Shown here: piece by piece, positions 41,044 to 52,146 of the stretch | Layout of the letters: each line of letters opens with the position of its first letter | Numbering within the stretch: position 1 is the stretch's first letter | Assembly (NCBI GenBank): GCA_019914995.1 | Contig: CM034139.1 | Location: 4,256,461 to 4,320,460, forward strand | Length of the DNA stretch: 64,000 nucleotides | DNA from: Acanthochlamys bracteata | Taxonomy: Eukaryota; Streptophyta; Magnoliopsida; Pandanales; Velloziaceae | Reading direction: 5' to 3' | Made by a program: the position numbers and the translations under genes | Notes under the pieces: model-generated | The model's database searches: none | Told to the model about the DNA's origin: nothing | Seen by the model: only the letters and a program-made list of their open reading frames with translations

Positions 41044-41105
41044 CACTCAATGATCCAAGCTCCTCAATTGCAAGCCTTCATAATGCTACTTCCTACCGAA
41101 CACAA
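40380..41105. repeat. Tandem duplication (~366-bp unit) containing the MED13 start exon
   Basis: Two adjacent units align over most of their length. Examples are AACTCCAATGAAGTAAT (40748) with ATCTCCAATGAATTAAT (40388), and TAGTTGCAATTACTC (40885) with AAGTTGCCATTTCAC (40522). GAGCTCCTCAATTGCAAGCC-like blocks lie beside both start-exon copies. The offset at the ATG is 366 bp (41043 versus 40677). A more diverged third unit may lie just left, near 40290-40380. The right-hand unit holds the working MED13 exon 1. The left-hand unit holds a dead copy. Confidence 0.8.
40660..40677 (-). pseudogene. Dead duplicate of MED13 coding exon 1
   Basis: The minus strand reads ATG TGG ACA AAT GTT TTT and then TGA, that is MWTNVF followed by a stop. 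The working copy at 41043-41020 has CGA at that codon. The donor GT of the working copy (ATT|GTAATG) is TT here, so the duplicate has lost both its frame and its splice site. The flanking leader sequence is also shared with the working copy. Confidence 0.8.
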
Positions 41106-41129
41106 CACCAGGAACTCTATGTCCTGACA
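41044..41129 (-). promoter_or_regulatory. MED13 5' leader part of exon 1, with a short uORF
   Basis: A good acceptor (a CCCTTTCCTATGTCAG-like tract, AG at about 41130) precedes this leader. Inside it, ATG at 41081 opens a five-codon frame (MKACN) and stops at 41064, only 20 bp before the MED13 ATG. The dead duplicate lacks this upstream ATG. Splice choice and uORF use are inferred from sequence only. Confidence 0.45.
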
Positions 41130-42194
41130 TAGGAAAGGGAAGTGTAAATCAATAATACAAACCAAAAGAATGAATGGTAGATCGTATAAATTAAATAAAT
41201 AAATTTTAATAACCAACAATAAAACCTACAATATGATGAACAGTGCATCTAGACATCACTACAAAGATGCTTGTTGAACTTTTGAGATTTTTTATAGAAA
41301 AAACCTACAGCATTCAGTTATGAAAATAATACCCATGGCTGCTTGGATGAGGAACAGGTCAGCAGTTTGAGGAACATTCTAACGTCCTCATCATAGAGCC
41401 TAATTGATGTAAAAATTTTCTTACTCAACATGATAAGTAGAATAGCTCATCCTTGCACAAGGAATGACTTGAAATCCTTCATTATCAGAACAACCTATGA
41501 CTTTCTGTATAGTGCTTGATTGATAGCTTCCAGAGAAAAACAACCCTTTTCAATAAGTAAGATGCAAATTAATGGACTAAAAATACAATTCAGCCCCCTA
41601 AACCTCTCAGCTTCAAAAGTATATAATGTTTGGTTACATATGCGTCCCATCAATAGTTCCTCTATAATCCTGCATGTACTAAACAAATTTCACTCATGCC
41701 CCACAACTGTGTCTATTGGGTTTATTAAAATAAGTGTATCTTAATGAAAGACCAAACACAAATAATCCCTAACGTTCTCTCCTGGATACCATAACTGCAC
41801 AAATCCAGTAGGAAAGTTGAATCCTAAGCACAAGATACTCTTTCAAAATAATTGCTATTTGCGACTACTATATTCTTTTCATTATGTCTCAATATGTGAA
41901 GGAACTAATCGAGTCTTCTTCTATCTACAGTCACAATAACATTATCCTTCAAGTAATTATCCCTCATACATGCATACAGAAGCGGAAAAACACCTTCTCC
42001 TTCCATTACGTCGATCATGTTAATGCAACTCCTATCTGTTAACATTCAACCAATTGACGAACCGGAATACGGAATTCAATCAGAAAAAACGATATATCCA
42101 TCAACAACAGCACAGATCAAAACCAAAATCGAGGCACAACCCCTGAAATTTTGCAAGGAATCGTGAAACCCTAGCCGCAGATGGATTATAGTAC

Positions 42195-42330
42195 CTGAAA
42201 GCTCGAAGGCAGCGGCAGTGTTCTGAGACTCAAGTTTCCGGCGAAAATCTAGATCGAGCAACGGGGTAGCAAGAGAGATCTGTGTTTTATTTTATTTGTT
42301 GGATCGAGAACAAGGGAGAGAAATTCTTAT
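42195..42330 (-). other. Probable first noncoding exon of MED13
   Basis: The minus strand carries CT-rich leader-like sequence ending in GAGCTTTCAG|GTACTATAATCC, a good plant donor at 42194. The open frame through it has no ATG and does not join MED13 in a family-supported way, so I read it as 5' leader. The transcription start lies near 42300-42400; the exact site is not visible. Confidence 0.45.
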
Positions 42331-42399
42331 TCTGTTGCCTGTAGGGTAGGCGCAGGAGAGAAACAGATAGCAGTATGTATTCAGCAGCGAGCAGGGGTA

Positions 42400-45317
42400 A
42401 AAACAATTTGGTGGGACCAGTAGAAAACCGAGTGTGGACAACCACGTTTATACGTTGATTTTTTTATTTAAAATTTCCCTCCTTTGCGGCATGAAGAAAC
42501 AATTAAAGGCACGTTACAAATTGCTGAATTTTTTAAAATATTTTAAAAACAGTTTTTTTCAAAGAATTATATATAATTAGTTTATATATAATTTATTTAT
42601 ATTTAAATTTTAAAAAGGGAAGAGAAAAATATATCTAAAAATTTACAAAGCCATTGCAGTTGTTGGGAGTCAGAAATTCAAAATTCATATAATTTAAGAT
42701 AAGAATAAGTAAATAATATTTCGGATAAGAATATAATTCAAAATTCATATAATTCAAAATCCATAAAACCCTACATAAAGATGTGAAATCCATAATATTT
42801 CGGATAAGAATAAGTAAATAGGAGAAAGATGGAGATGGGGTCACATATCTCGGGAGCGTTTTTTAAAAACTCTATTTTATTTTTTTATTTTATAATATAT
42901 TTTATAAATATTTAGTAAATTTACTTAAAATTTTAAAAAATATAAAGATTTTTATATAGTAAAACTTTTTTATTATTTATTTTTATTAATTTTTTAATCA
43001 AAAATAAAACTTTTTTTTTAAAAAACTTTTTTTTAAAATTTATTTTAAAATCATTCACGAACGTCTCCTCACAAACCAAATCCAAAATTGAATGGAAATT
43101 TTCCCAGTTTCTTTTTTCTTTCCCAACCCAAACAGCACCACTCCATCACACACCACATGAAGGATGGAGAGACATGAATGAGAGGGAGCATGTGCTCTCC
43201 AAAGAGCACGTTTTGGCACTATATTTTATTTCATTATTTTATTTTAATTTTTAATTTAAAGTATTTAATTTTTTAAGATTTAGAAAATAAGAATAAATAT
43301 ATGCCATAAAACTTATATTTAAAAGTTTTTTATTTTGAATATTTTAAAATAATAAGAGATAGAAGATATTATCTTTTTAGAAATATTTTAGATAAATTTT
43401 TTCTAATTTATGATCAAAATGATATCTAAATTTTTAATTTATTTTATATCATTAAATATAAAAAATTATGAGATAAAAATATATTCATAAAATTTTAGTT
43501 CAGTTGAATAACAAATTTATTTATATCTGATTATTTAATTAAAATAACAATATAATATAATATATATATTATTAGGTGTATTCTATTATTTGATGCAATG
43601 AAGAGAAACGGGAGGGATGGAGTTCCCTACACTGAAAAGCATCCGTCCAAATTGTCAGCTCGCCAAAAAGTTGCAGATGCTGACCCTTGAAAAAAGTTGA
43701 CAAAGGTCGCAAAAAGAAATCAATAGAGGCAAAATGGGTTAATTATGAAGAGTTTTCTATAGCTTAATTTTAATTACTTTTCTTAAGATCGTCTAATTGC
43801 AGCTTCTAATCATTTTTTAGCTTACAGATTGTATAGAAATCATTCTGTTTAAAAAATGGTTAAAATATAAATTTAATCATCAAATGGTTTTTAACTAACA
43901 CTTCAAGTACACTTTTAGTCAGAATTAGTGTTGTGGTTAGTGCCAACATAGGCATTAAACTTGAATTAGGGTCATATTAGAATAGCTTAAATGTAGAGCT
44001 CTTGAAAAGAAAAAAAATTTAAAAATAATTGCATACTGTATAATTTGAAAGAATTTTATACGGCACTATGCATTACTATTTTATATTTAAAAATCTTAAA
44101 AATTATTTATAAGTGATGCCAAACATTAAGTCACCATTTGAGTGATTAAGTGATCGTTTGAGAGTGCTTAGAAAAAATAATCTTTTAAAAATCTTAGAAG
44201 AAAATATTTTAGTATTTTATTCAATGAAAATAAAATTATATGTATAAAATTTTATAAAGAATGTTTTATCTATACTTTTCAAGTTCGTAAATTTTTTTAA
44301 AAGAATATATAGAAGATGTATTGAAAATTGAAAAGTTAAAATAAAATGGTGAAATAAAATAAAAAATATTTTCAATTGAGTCCTAAATATGTACGATCTA
44401 TACTTAATCAGCTAATCAAGGATCAAGTGTTTTATATGCAAGACAAAAATGTCACATTTGAAATGCATATCATTCTAAATAAATATTTTATATTTTTAAT
44501 AAATATATTATAATATATTATAAAAATTTTATAAATTACAAAAAATTCATACTATAAAATTTAATATTTATTATTTTTTAAATAATTTTTATTTCATAAA
44601 AATTTTATTTGATAAGTAGTTTCAAACATCATATTACGACCACACCAACGAACGAAGAAAAGTGTACTCAACCATTCAACAAATTTAAAATCAAGTAGTC
44701 ATCAGCTTAATCAAGAGCTCTTCACATTCACTAATCACCCTAATAATTATTCCGGCAAGCTTGCTTTGACATGCTGTAAAGCTTCCTCCTTTAGCTCTGG
44801 CTTTCCAAACCCAAAAAGTCTTCAGACCTTTACATATCTTAATGCTTGTCATCAGAAACTAAAACTCATTACTGGTACTTAAACTAGTGCTTATTACAAA
44901 TTGTGGAACTTGGAACTACCAAAATCTCAAACACACTCGAATTGTCGAGACCTGGTAGAGGGAGGGTCCTAGTTTTACTTTCTGAAAAGAACTGATTAAA
45001 AAAAGCAAAAACAAAAGCAATGATTGACGCTACCTCTTTCTCGTTTATTAACCACTAGTTTACCAGCTTTACTTCAAAATCAAGCTCAAAATAAAGCTTC
45101 TTCTGCTCATTGGGGCCCTTGCCCTTTCCTCTTCCGATACCATTGCCCTCTTCACTCTTCGGTTCAATTCCCATATTCAGAGCTCAACACAGAGAACAAG
45201 AGAAACGAAAATAAAGGTTTCATGAAACTCTCGGTCTAGTTATGCTTATACCAAAAAGAACTAATTAATCAATTAAAGAGATTAAAATTGGAAGGTTATA
45301 ACATTCCGCTACTATTA
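42400..45317. other. Intergenic spacer between MED13 and the PADRE gene
   Basis: Mostly AT-rich, no gene seen. AT-rich element copies lie at about 42853-43068 and, less clearly, 43200-43420, 44150-44390 and 44470-44630. Within 42670-42800, blocks such as ATTCAAAATTCATATAATT and TTTCGGATAAGAATA are repeated two or three times locally. Normal-composition DNA from 44640 to 45317 is the probable 3' flank of the PADRE gene. Confidence 0.5.
42853..43068. repeat. AT-rich MITE-like element
   Basis: The left end is GGGAGCGTTTTTTAAAAAC. The right end read backwards is AGGAGACGTTCGTGAATG. The core has the family order: TATTTTATAAATATTTAG, then TATAAAGATTTTTATATAG, then TTATTATTTATTTTTATTAA. About 215 bp. 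Confidence 0.55.
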
Positions 45318-45893
45318 CTACTCATTATGATTATCACTGGAAGCTTCAGAGATGCTTTCTAGATGAGGTCGCCATACAGCCAACCGTCCTCGTCGTCGGT
45401 GATCTCTCATCGTAGAATAAATCTTTTGATCTGATAATATTTCGGATAGGTACCGCTCTGATTCAAGCAACAACCGCTCAGTACTTCGACCATTATTATT
45501 ACTCTCTGTAGAGGCGGCGCCTATGCCAGTAGAAGGGGAAACCCCCTCAAGTTTTTTTCTTCTTCTTTTCTTCGCCGCTGCCGCTGCCGCAGATTTATCT
45601 GATGAAGTTGGTGGTGCTATAGGCATGAGAAAATAGATCTTTCCTTTCTGTAGCTCAGCATTGGGAGGAACTATACCTGCCCTTCCTCCGCCGGTTGCAC
45701 CACTTCCGTGCAGCTCTTCGGACGCAGACGGTGGACGTTTGAGTACGTGTTTAGGGTAAGCTCGGAGGACTTCTCCAGCCATGACGCTGTGGTTGATTTC
45801 TTCTACTCTTCCGTTTGCATGAACTATTCTTATTACATCCAGTGCTCCGCATGGCAAGATGCATGATATGCAACACCGTATCGTCTCCCTCAT
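45318..45893 (-). CDS. PADRE (DUF4228) domain protein
   Basis: A 191-aa protein of the plant-specific PADRE family, whose genes often respond to pathogens and abiotic stress; the biochemical role is unknown. The N-terminus MRETIRCCISCILPCGALDV followed by IRIVHANGRVEEI and VMAGEVLRAYPKHVL (about 38-52) is the conserved PADRE start. KGKIYFLMPI (about 83-92) is the second conserved strand. The rest is low-complexity: a polyalanine and KKRRRKK basic stretch (about 102-114, a possible nuclear signal), then a serine/asparagine-rich part and a C-terminal RRRGRLAVWRPHLESISEA. I chose the ATG at 45893; the frame continues eight codons further upstream but only from TTG, and the family begins at this methionine. 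Single exon, stop TAG at 45318. Family call is firm. Confidence 0.88.
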   Translation of the reverse strand: MRETIRCCISCILPCGALDVIRIVHANGRVEEINHSVMAGEVLRAYPKHVLKRPPSASEELHGSGATGGGRAGIVPPNAELQKGKIYFLMPIAPPTSSDKSAAAAAAKKRRRKKLEGVSPSTGIGAASTESNNNGRSTERLLLESERYLSEILSDQKIYSTMRDHRRRGRLAVWRPHLESISEASSDNHNE

Positions 45894-48800
45894 GATCAAA
45901 TAATACTCTGTCCACAAACAAAATTTAAGCGTTATCGCTACAAATTAGAAAAGAATATAAAAAAGCAGAAGTGGTTGCTGCTAAGGAGAATGAATGAATG
46001 AATGAGCTAAAGAGATCAACGGAAGAATTGATGACTTGTGGATTGGTACTGAAATATAAAGGGGTGGATGGTGAAGGGTATATAGGACATGACAGGCATG
46101 ATGAAACCTTTCTGTTTTAATTAGTTTCAACTTTTAATTTCTTTGTTTTTTTATTATGCGATTGAGTGGAGGAAGGATTGATTGATGGAGGATGGATAAA
46201 AGGAAGAGGAATTTGATGTGTGTTGCCTTTTGTTGCATGCATGCCTTTCTTTGCCTTGGATCAAACTCCTTTCTGGTCTCTGTTTTTTGGCCCCGAATAT
46301 ATACGATTGATTAAAGCTGAGCAACCACTGTTGCTGTACTTGGTTCTCCATGACACTAGTTAATACTAAGCGTATTAATTTAATTGCATAATTTGGTACT
46401 AATAAAATACAAAGTAACCTTGGTTGTGAATGTTGGGACGAAACTAAAATACAAAGGGTTCGGTGAGGTGTCCATTTTGTGGTGACCCTTACTGCAACAG
46501 TTGGTGTGAACTGTGGTGGAGGAGAACGATCGGTTTCTGGTGCGGAGCGGTGCAGCAAAACGTGTCCCATTTATTTGGCTCGATCATGGTGGGGTTTCGC
46601 GTTTCAGTTCTGGCGCAGAGTTGGGATACGTATAAGTGTTAGGATTCTGATACACGTCATATTCTTATGAAAGAAAAGATATTACGTATATGATTTTCGT
46701 TATGGTCGCCCACTTACTTTATGCAACAAATTGCTATCTAAAAACTGCATGAATTTACTCTTGTGAAGTTCATTTTCTTGGCTGCTTAATAGAGGAATGA
46801 ATTCCATTTCATGAATTGTGTGGGAATTATTTGTTTGAGAATATTTATGTAGCAGCCCATGTGGAAGTAGTTCCGAAATTGTAAATTCCCTCTTTTTATA
46901 TTATTTTTTAGGAACTTTATATTATACCCAAATAAATAAGAATCTTAAGATTTTACGATATCCTCAAACTCATCAATGTGGTAATGTTTACTTAAATAAA
47001 AAGTTCAATTTTAAGGAAACGGAGCAAATATTTGTTCAACTTATTTTTTTCTTTTAATAAACCAGAATTATGAAGAAAAGGTTTTATTGTTTTGTTGTCT
47101 AAATAAAAACTGTCATAGTTTAAACTCAAACTTCTTTTTTTTTTTTTGGAAGCGTAAATGTGTTAATCACGTAACTCTTTAGGTCCTAACAACTTTTAGA
47201 ACAAGGGCAATATCACAATCTGATCCAAAAGTACTATAAAAACATTTAAAAGTATTTATAAAAAATATTTTTGAAGTAATATTTTATTTTATTTAAAAAA
47301 TTATATTTTTACTAAAATAAATAAATAAATAAAATATTATAATATAACATAATTTTTTATCTTTTTAAATAAATTATATATTATAACATTTATTTAAAAT
47401 ATGAAATTAAAAATTAATTAATAATATTTTTTTGAAAGCAAGGCCTTTTCAAACAGAATTAGTGAAAGCTACGTATGCATTCGGTTGCGGCATTGAACAT
47501 GGGAAAATCACTTGCTGGCACAGTTCTCATGGGGCCATATATCTTCATTAACCCATGAGAATCATCAAAGCATGATGTTCACTTCCTCGCACAAGTTGTA
47601 ATAAATCACTAGAATAGCTATTAACTACAGTCGTACATAGATGGTTGTGGATGTTAAAATCATGAATGCTTATTTCATCATTATATGCATTATCATCTTT
47701 TGATAAGTCAACTATTGAAGATATATCTATTTCCTAAAGTTTACATCAAGGAATAAAAGTTACGTGAGCGCGTGTTATAACATCGGTAAGTTTCCTAGAA
47801 GTAAATTTTATAAAAATAAAATTTAATAATAAAGTAAAATAATAATTTAATTATACAAAGCGGTCGAACTTTAAATTTAGAAAAAAAAATTAGTGGTAAT
47901 TGAAAGATGCGTTAAGAATAATCTTTTATCTTTTAACTTGTAGTTCTCTCAAAATTGAGAAGAAAATCAACAGCAAAGAGCTGTGCATCAGCAGTACTAT
48001 TAATGCCTTTCCAATGGAAGGACATTAATTGTTGTTGATCACCGATAAATTTAGAAGTAATTTTTTTTAAAACTTGTAATATAAAATATTTAAAAAATTT
48101 TTAAAATAAATTTTATTTTTATCTAAAAGATAATAATAATAATAGTAATAATAAGCTTTACGACATAAATTTTTATTTTCTAGTTTTTAAATTTTTTTAT
48201 AAATATTATAGATATTTTATTTAGAAATATGAAATAACAAAAAAATTATAAGTAATGTAAAATATTATACTGCAAGCAATAAAAAGGCGGCTTTACAAAA
48301 TGGGTTCTTCTTTTAAGGGAAATCTTATAGTGGGCATGCTCACAATCTTTTCTTTCGTTTATAGTCTTTATTTCTGTTCTAGATTGTAGTTTGTGGGAGA
48401 ATCATTGCCTCTTTGATATCTATGATCAGCAAATTCTTTGTGAATATGAATTAATCTGATATGGCTCTTCACAAGATGAAACAGTTTTTTCCATATTGAA
48501 ATTCGGACACAAGAGAGAAGCAGCATTAATTCAGACCCAATTAATCGTGAAGCAAATTCTATCATTTCTACATACGAAGGTGCTTTATTATCATGAGCAA
48601 CTAACTGTTCGCTTAATTGAGCCTGAACTATTATTATGACTTCAATATATTTTTTGAAATCAAAATTAGTGCAAAAGTGTCGGCAAATACCTTCGTTTTC
48701 GTATTTCTTATCAAATCACTTTTTGTTTTACGACTCCTCTTAATTTTTCAGTGCAACATATCACCAGTACGACTAACATAAGACATCACTTGCATTTATG

Positions 48801-49979
48801 TCCAATAGTAATCCTATTATAATCAAATTCGATCCAAGTGTGATCTAATGCGTGCCACCATTGCTACTAGTATATGGTCGCACAAGTCTCATTTTGATTT
48901 AATATTGGTCAACTTGGTCATAATTTAGAATAAAAATTTTTTAAAATTTTAACATAAATTCTCTCGTTGAGACTTAATTTCGGATTTCTTAAATGGGATG
49001 TCACTATCTTAAGCAGTTAGACTAGAGCATTTTTAAAGATTTTACAAAATTTATCACTAATTAAAATTGTGCGACTTTTATGCGGCCCTGCATGAGCGTT
49101 TATATATATATATATATATATATTCTTATCAACTTTTTATAGTAAATTTTTATCATAATTAGGTTTTATTTAGTATTAATTTCTTTTATAGATGCAAATA
49201 CACATTTGTATTTTATTTTTGTATCAATATTTTTTCAAAATCTCCTCTGAATGTACTTAAGGTAACATTGTAAGATTGAACAATAATTAATTTTGAGTTT
49301 TGAAGAAAGTTCAACTTAAGGCTGAAACTAAAGAGAGAGTACTTTGATTTTTTTCTCAACTAAATATGACCAGAAAAATAAATTCTTAAAAGGTACCTAA
49401 AAAGATAAATTTGAAGAAGACGTGGCCTATTTAATAAAAATAACCCGTTTGTTGTCTCTCTAAAATTTCTTACAACTTAATTTCAAACCGATGAAAAAAG
49501 ACATCAAGAAACACCCGCTTGGTCTATCGAACTAAGCTAGTCGGGAATGTGGAATATGGTCCACCATGAGCTTCGTTATGTAACTAAGTAAAGAACTCGT
49601 ACCATTTAATAAATGCTATCCCTATCCCTATCTTATCTCGTCTCGCAACAAGATTTAAGTTTGAGAGAAAGAAAGGGTTATAAGATCACAACATAAATAC
49701 TTTTTATACTCAAAACTCAAACAAATTAGGGCATACTTAATTGATCAATTAGTCAATTTTGTCCACTCAATTAGAGAAAGTAAAAAAAATAATTACATAA
49801 AAAAATAAGAATTATACTGTAATTCAAAGGAGATAAAAAAGATTCTAATGAGATGTCTTGCTAGATAAAACAGGTGATATGTTAATATTGATAAATTAAC
49901 AGAGATAAAAATAATTTTTTTCTAAAAAATTTTAGAAATTGAAGATGATAACAAAAAAGATTAGATGGTTTTAAGAATA

Positions 49980-51430
49980 TAGCAGTACTTACGTTCCAAT
50001 TACTCTATTTTGTTCAGAAATGTAAGGACAGAATTGCTGAAAAATGATGCCATAAAATTGTAAAATAGATTTCATAGTAACAGATGTATGTTCACGAGCA
50101 CCATCAGAATAAAAGTTTTGATTCTATGTTAAATTGAATTTGAACCATAACAACCAATGTTTATAAATAGTACATAGATTAGAATAATAATGTATAGATA
50201 AATAACGAATACAATTATCAATAAAACTAAACTAGTACGAAAACTAGTTATGGATGGAATAAAAGCAGCTCTCCAAATGCCAGAATGGATTAGTTTAAAA
50301 GCATTATTTAAATTAACTGTGATGAAAGAAAGAGCTGAATATTTTGCTAACCTACAACTCGTACATGTAGATACATAAGAAAAAAAAACTCGCTCAAAAG
50401 CTTCACTATATAAGAGACTATTTAAGTGAGATTTTAAAATATAATCTAAACATCTGCGTTGCAGATCTATAGGAGAAAAAATTACATCAACACAACTAAA
50501 ATTTGATGAATTGAAAAATAAAAGATGAAAAAATTCTAAGTGATAGAATCCCCCTTTCCATGAACAAGGTTAATCATTTGGCTGCTACGATGATCCTGCA
50601 TGGAACAGATAATGGAAGCAAAACGACAATAAGCTTGCTTTCACAAAGACTACTGTCAGAGATTAGATGTAAAGTAATATGAAAAATATGTAAGATAAAA
50701 GATAGGCTAAAAGAATTTGCTCTAACAGATCTAAACTAAGTGATGGTTAATTGAGAGCCATTAGCTGTATGTAATGATCAAAAGTTTGATCCTAAAGATG
50801 TTATGTTAGATAATAATGGCAGATCATAAGTCATATCGTGAGATTCACTAAAAACTAAAATTTTAGAGTGTTAACAGAATCTGCGAAATATCACCTCAAG
50901 AGGGAGATGAATTGAGTTCAGAAAAATAAAAAATTTTAGTGAAAATTTCATCCTTGTGCTGTCAGGCTGCAGGCCAATTCGGAGTTGCTCTCGAATTCAT
51001 GCAATGTTTAATAATGATTTCTTATAATAAGTACAATAATTATTAGATTGTTGATAAAGATAGATAAATTTTTGCAAACTGTAGCGTTAATCCTTTTCGA
51101 AATGACGAAGAAGTGTGTGAAGAAGCAGTAAGAACTGTAACTGAATCAGGAGTCAAAATTAATATCATTATCGAAAAAGATCGCAAGCGAGTCTGCTCGA
51201 CAATAAGTACAAAAATGACAGCATTCAGACCTACGTAATTTTCTATGATATGACCACTCACCAGACCTAAATTCTCAAAGCCATGAAACTGGTAAAGTTG
51301 TTGACTCTCGCGATAGGTACGATCTCGTGTAGAGTATGGATCAGGATCTTAAAGCTTCAAAAGTTAGCGACACTACCTTGCGTCATTATACCGAGTAGAG
51401 TCCTACAGCAGGTTCGAAGATGTACCCAAC
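49980..51430 (-). mobile_element. Decayed Ty1/copia retrotransposon fragment
   Basis: Conceptual reading on the minus strand, interrupted by many stops and frame shifts, recovers pieces in gag-pol order. At 51000-51300 is a gag-like part. Near 50750 is a protease-to-integrase linker piece (HTANGSQLTIT). Near 50020-50110 is an integrase piece (SDGAREHTSV, then FYGIIFQQFCPYISEQN), which corresponds to the integrase core segment of copia elements. The reverse transcriptase part and LTRs were not found. It cannot be functional. Assignment is by recognised motif spacing. Confidence 0.65.
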
Positions 51431-51484
51431 CACATGCGGATTTCTGATTGAGAGAGGATTAGAAAGATAAGGAAATATTTAGGA

Positions 51485-51700
51485 GTGCTTTTAAAAAAAA
51501 AATTTTAAACAAAAATATTTTAAAAAAATTTATAGAATATTTTTATCTTAAAAAATAATAAAATAAGTAATAAACAATCTTATTACATAAACTTTTTTAT
51601 ATTTTTAAATTTGAAAATATTTTATAAAATACTATAAAAATTTTATTAAAAATATAAAATAAAAAAATAAAAATAGAAAGAGTTGAAAAGCTAGCTAAAC
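51485..51700. repeat. AT-rich MITE-like element
   Basis: The left end is AGGAGTGCTTTTAAAAAAA. The right end contains TAAACAACACC. The core is A/T-rich with the usual block order. It sits just beyond the 3' end of the kinase gene. Confidence 0.4.
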
Positions 51701-52146
51701 AACACCTTACACAATCAGTGGTTGCGGAGCTTTACAGGTGAAAAAATCGGCGAGACCTTTTTCTCAGTTCTGAGAGTTTTCAAGCTCGAAATATCACAAG
51801 TTTTTCACGTACTCGTATCAAGTGTAAAGACGGCTTGAGAAAATCTTGCGTGTTTGTTCCTTGTGTATTTTCAGGCGACTAGCCTACTACGAGTTCAACA
51901 ATTGAAATTCTATTGGTGATACCATAGAATTTGAATTATCTATCACAACATCGGAAATATTGGCCCGTTAAATGACGCAGATAAGCAAAAATCTTCATTG
52001 CAGCATCGACTTCTTCATACACAGAACTAACAGGTTACACCGACCAGAAAACACAGCATCTTTCACCAACGAAAAGGAAATATTGACACACAGGCTTCGA
52101 CCCAAGTCAAAGAACTGTATAGTCAATTTGCTTGCAGTGACGACAA

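Larger units (their letters stand above)
46070..52146. other. Gene-poor spacer between the PADRE and kinase genes
   Basis: No intact gene. 46150-46680 is the 5' flank of the PADRE gene with chance open frames on both strands. AT-rich element-like segments lie at 47240-47450, 48060-48270 and 51485-51700. (TA)11 is at 49101-49122. A dead copia fragment spans about 49980-51430. The minus-strand open frame at 48368-48565 continues upstream without a stop for some 25 codons but matches no family I know. Confidence 0.5.

Noticed and set aside
42076-42261. Open frame in the MED13 first leader exon as the protein start
   Set aside because: It begins at TTG and shows no MED13 similarity. The family start MWTNVF is found at 41043 and joins exon 2 in phase.
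45894-45917. Eight-codon upstream extension of the PADRE protein
   Set aside because: The extension begins at TTG, not ATG, and family members start at MRETIRCC-like sequence, so ATG at 45893 was chosen.
46154-46670. Open frames upstream of the PADRE gene on both strands
   Set aside because: They overlap each other in the promoter and leader region and show no recognisable domain.
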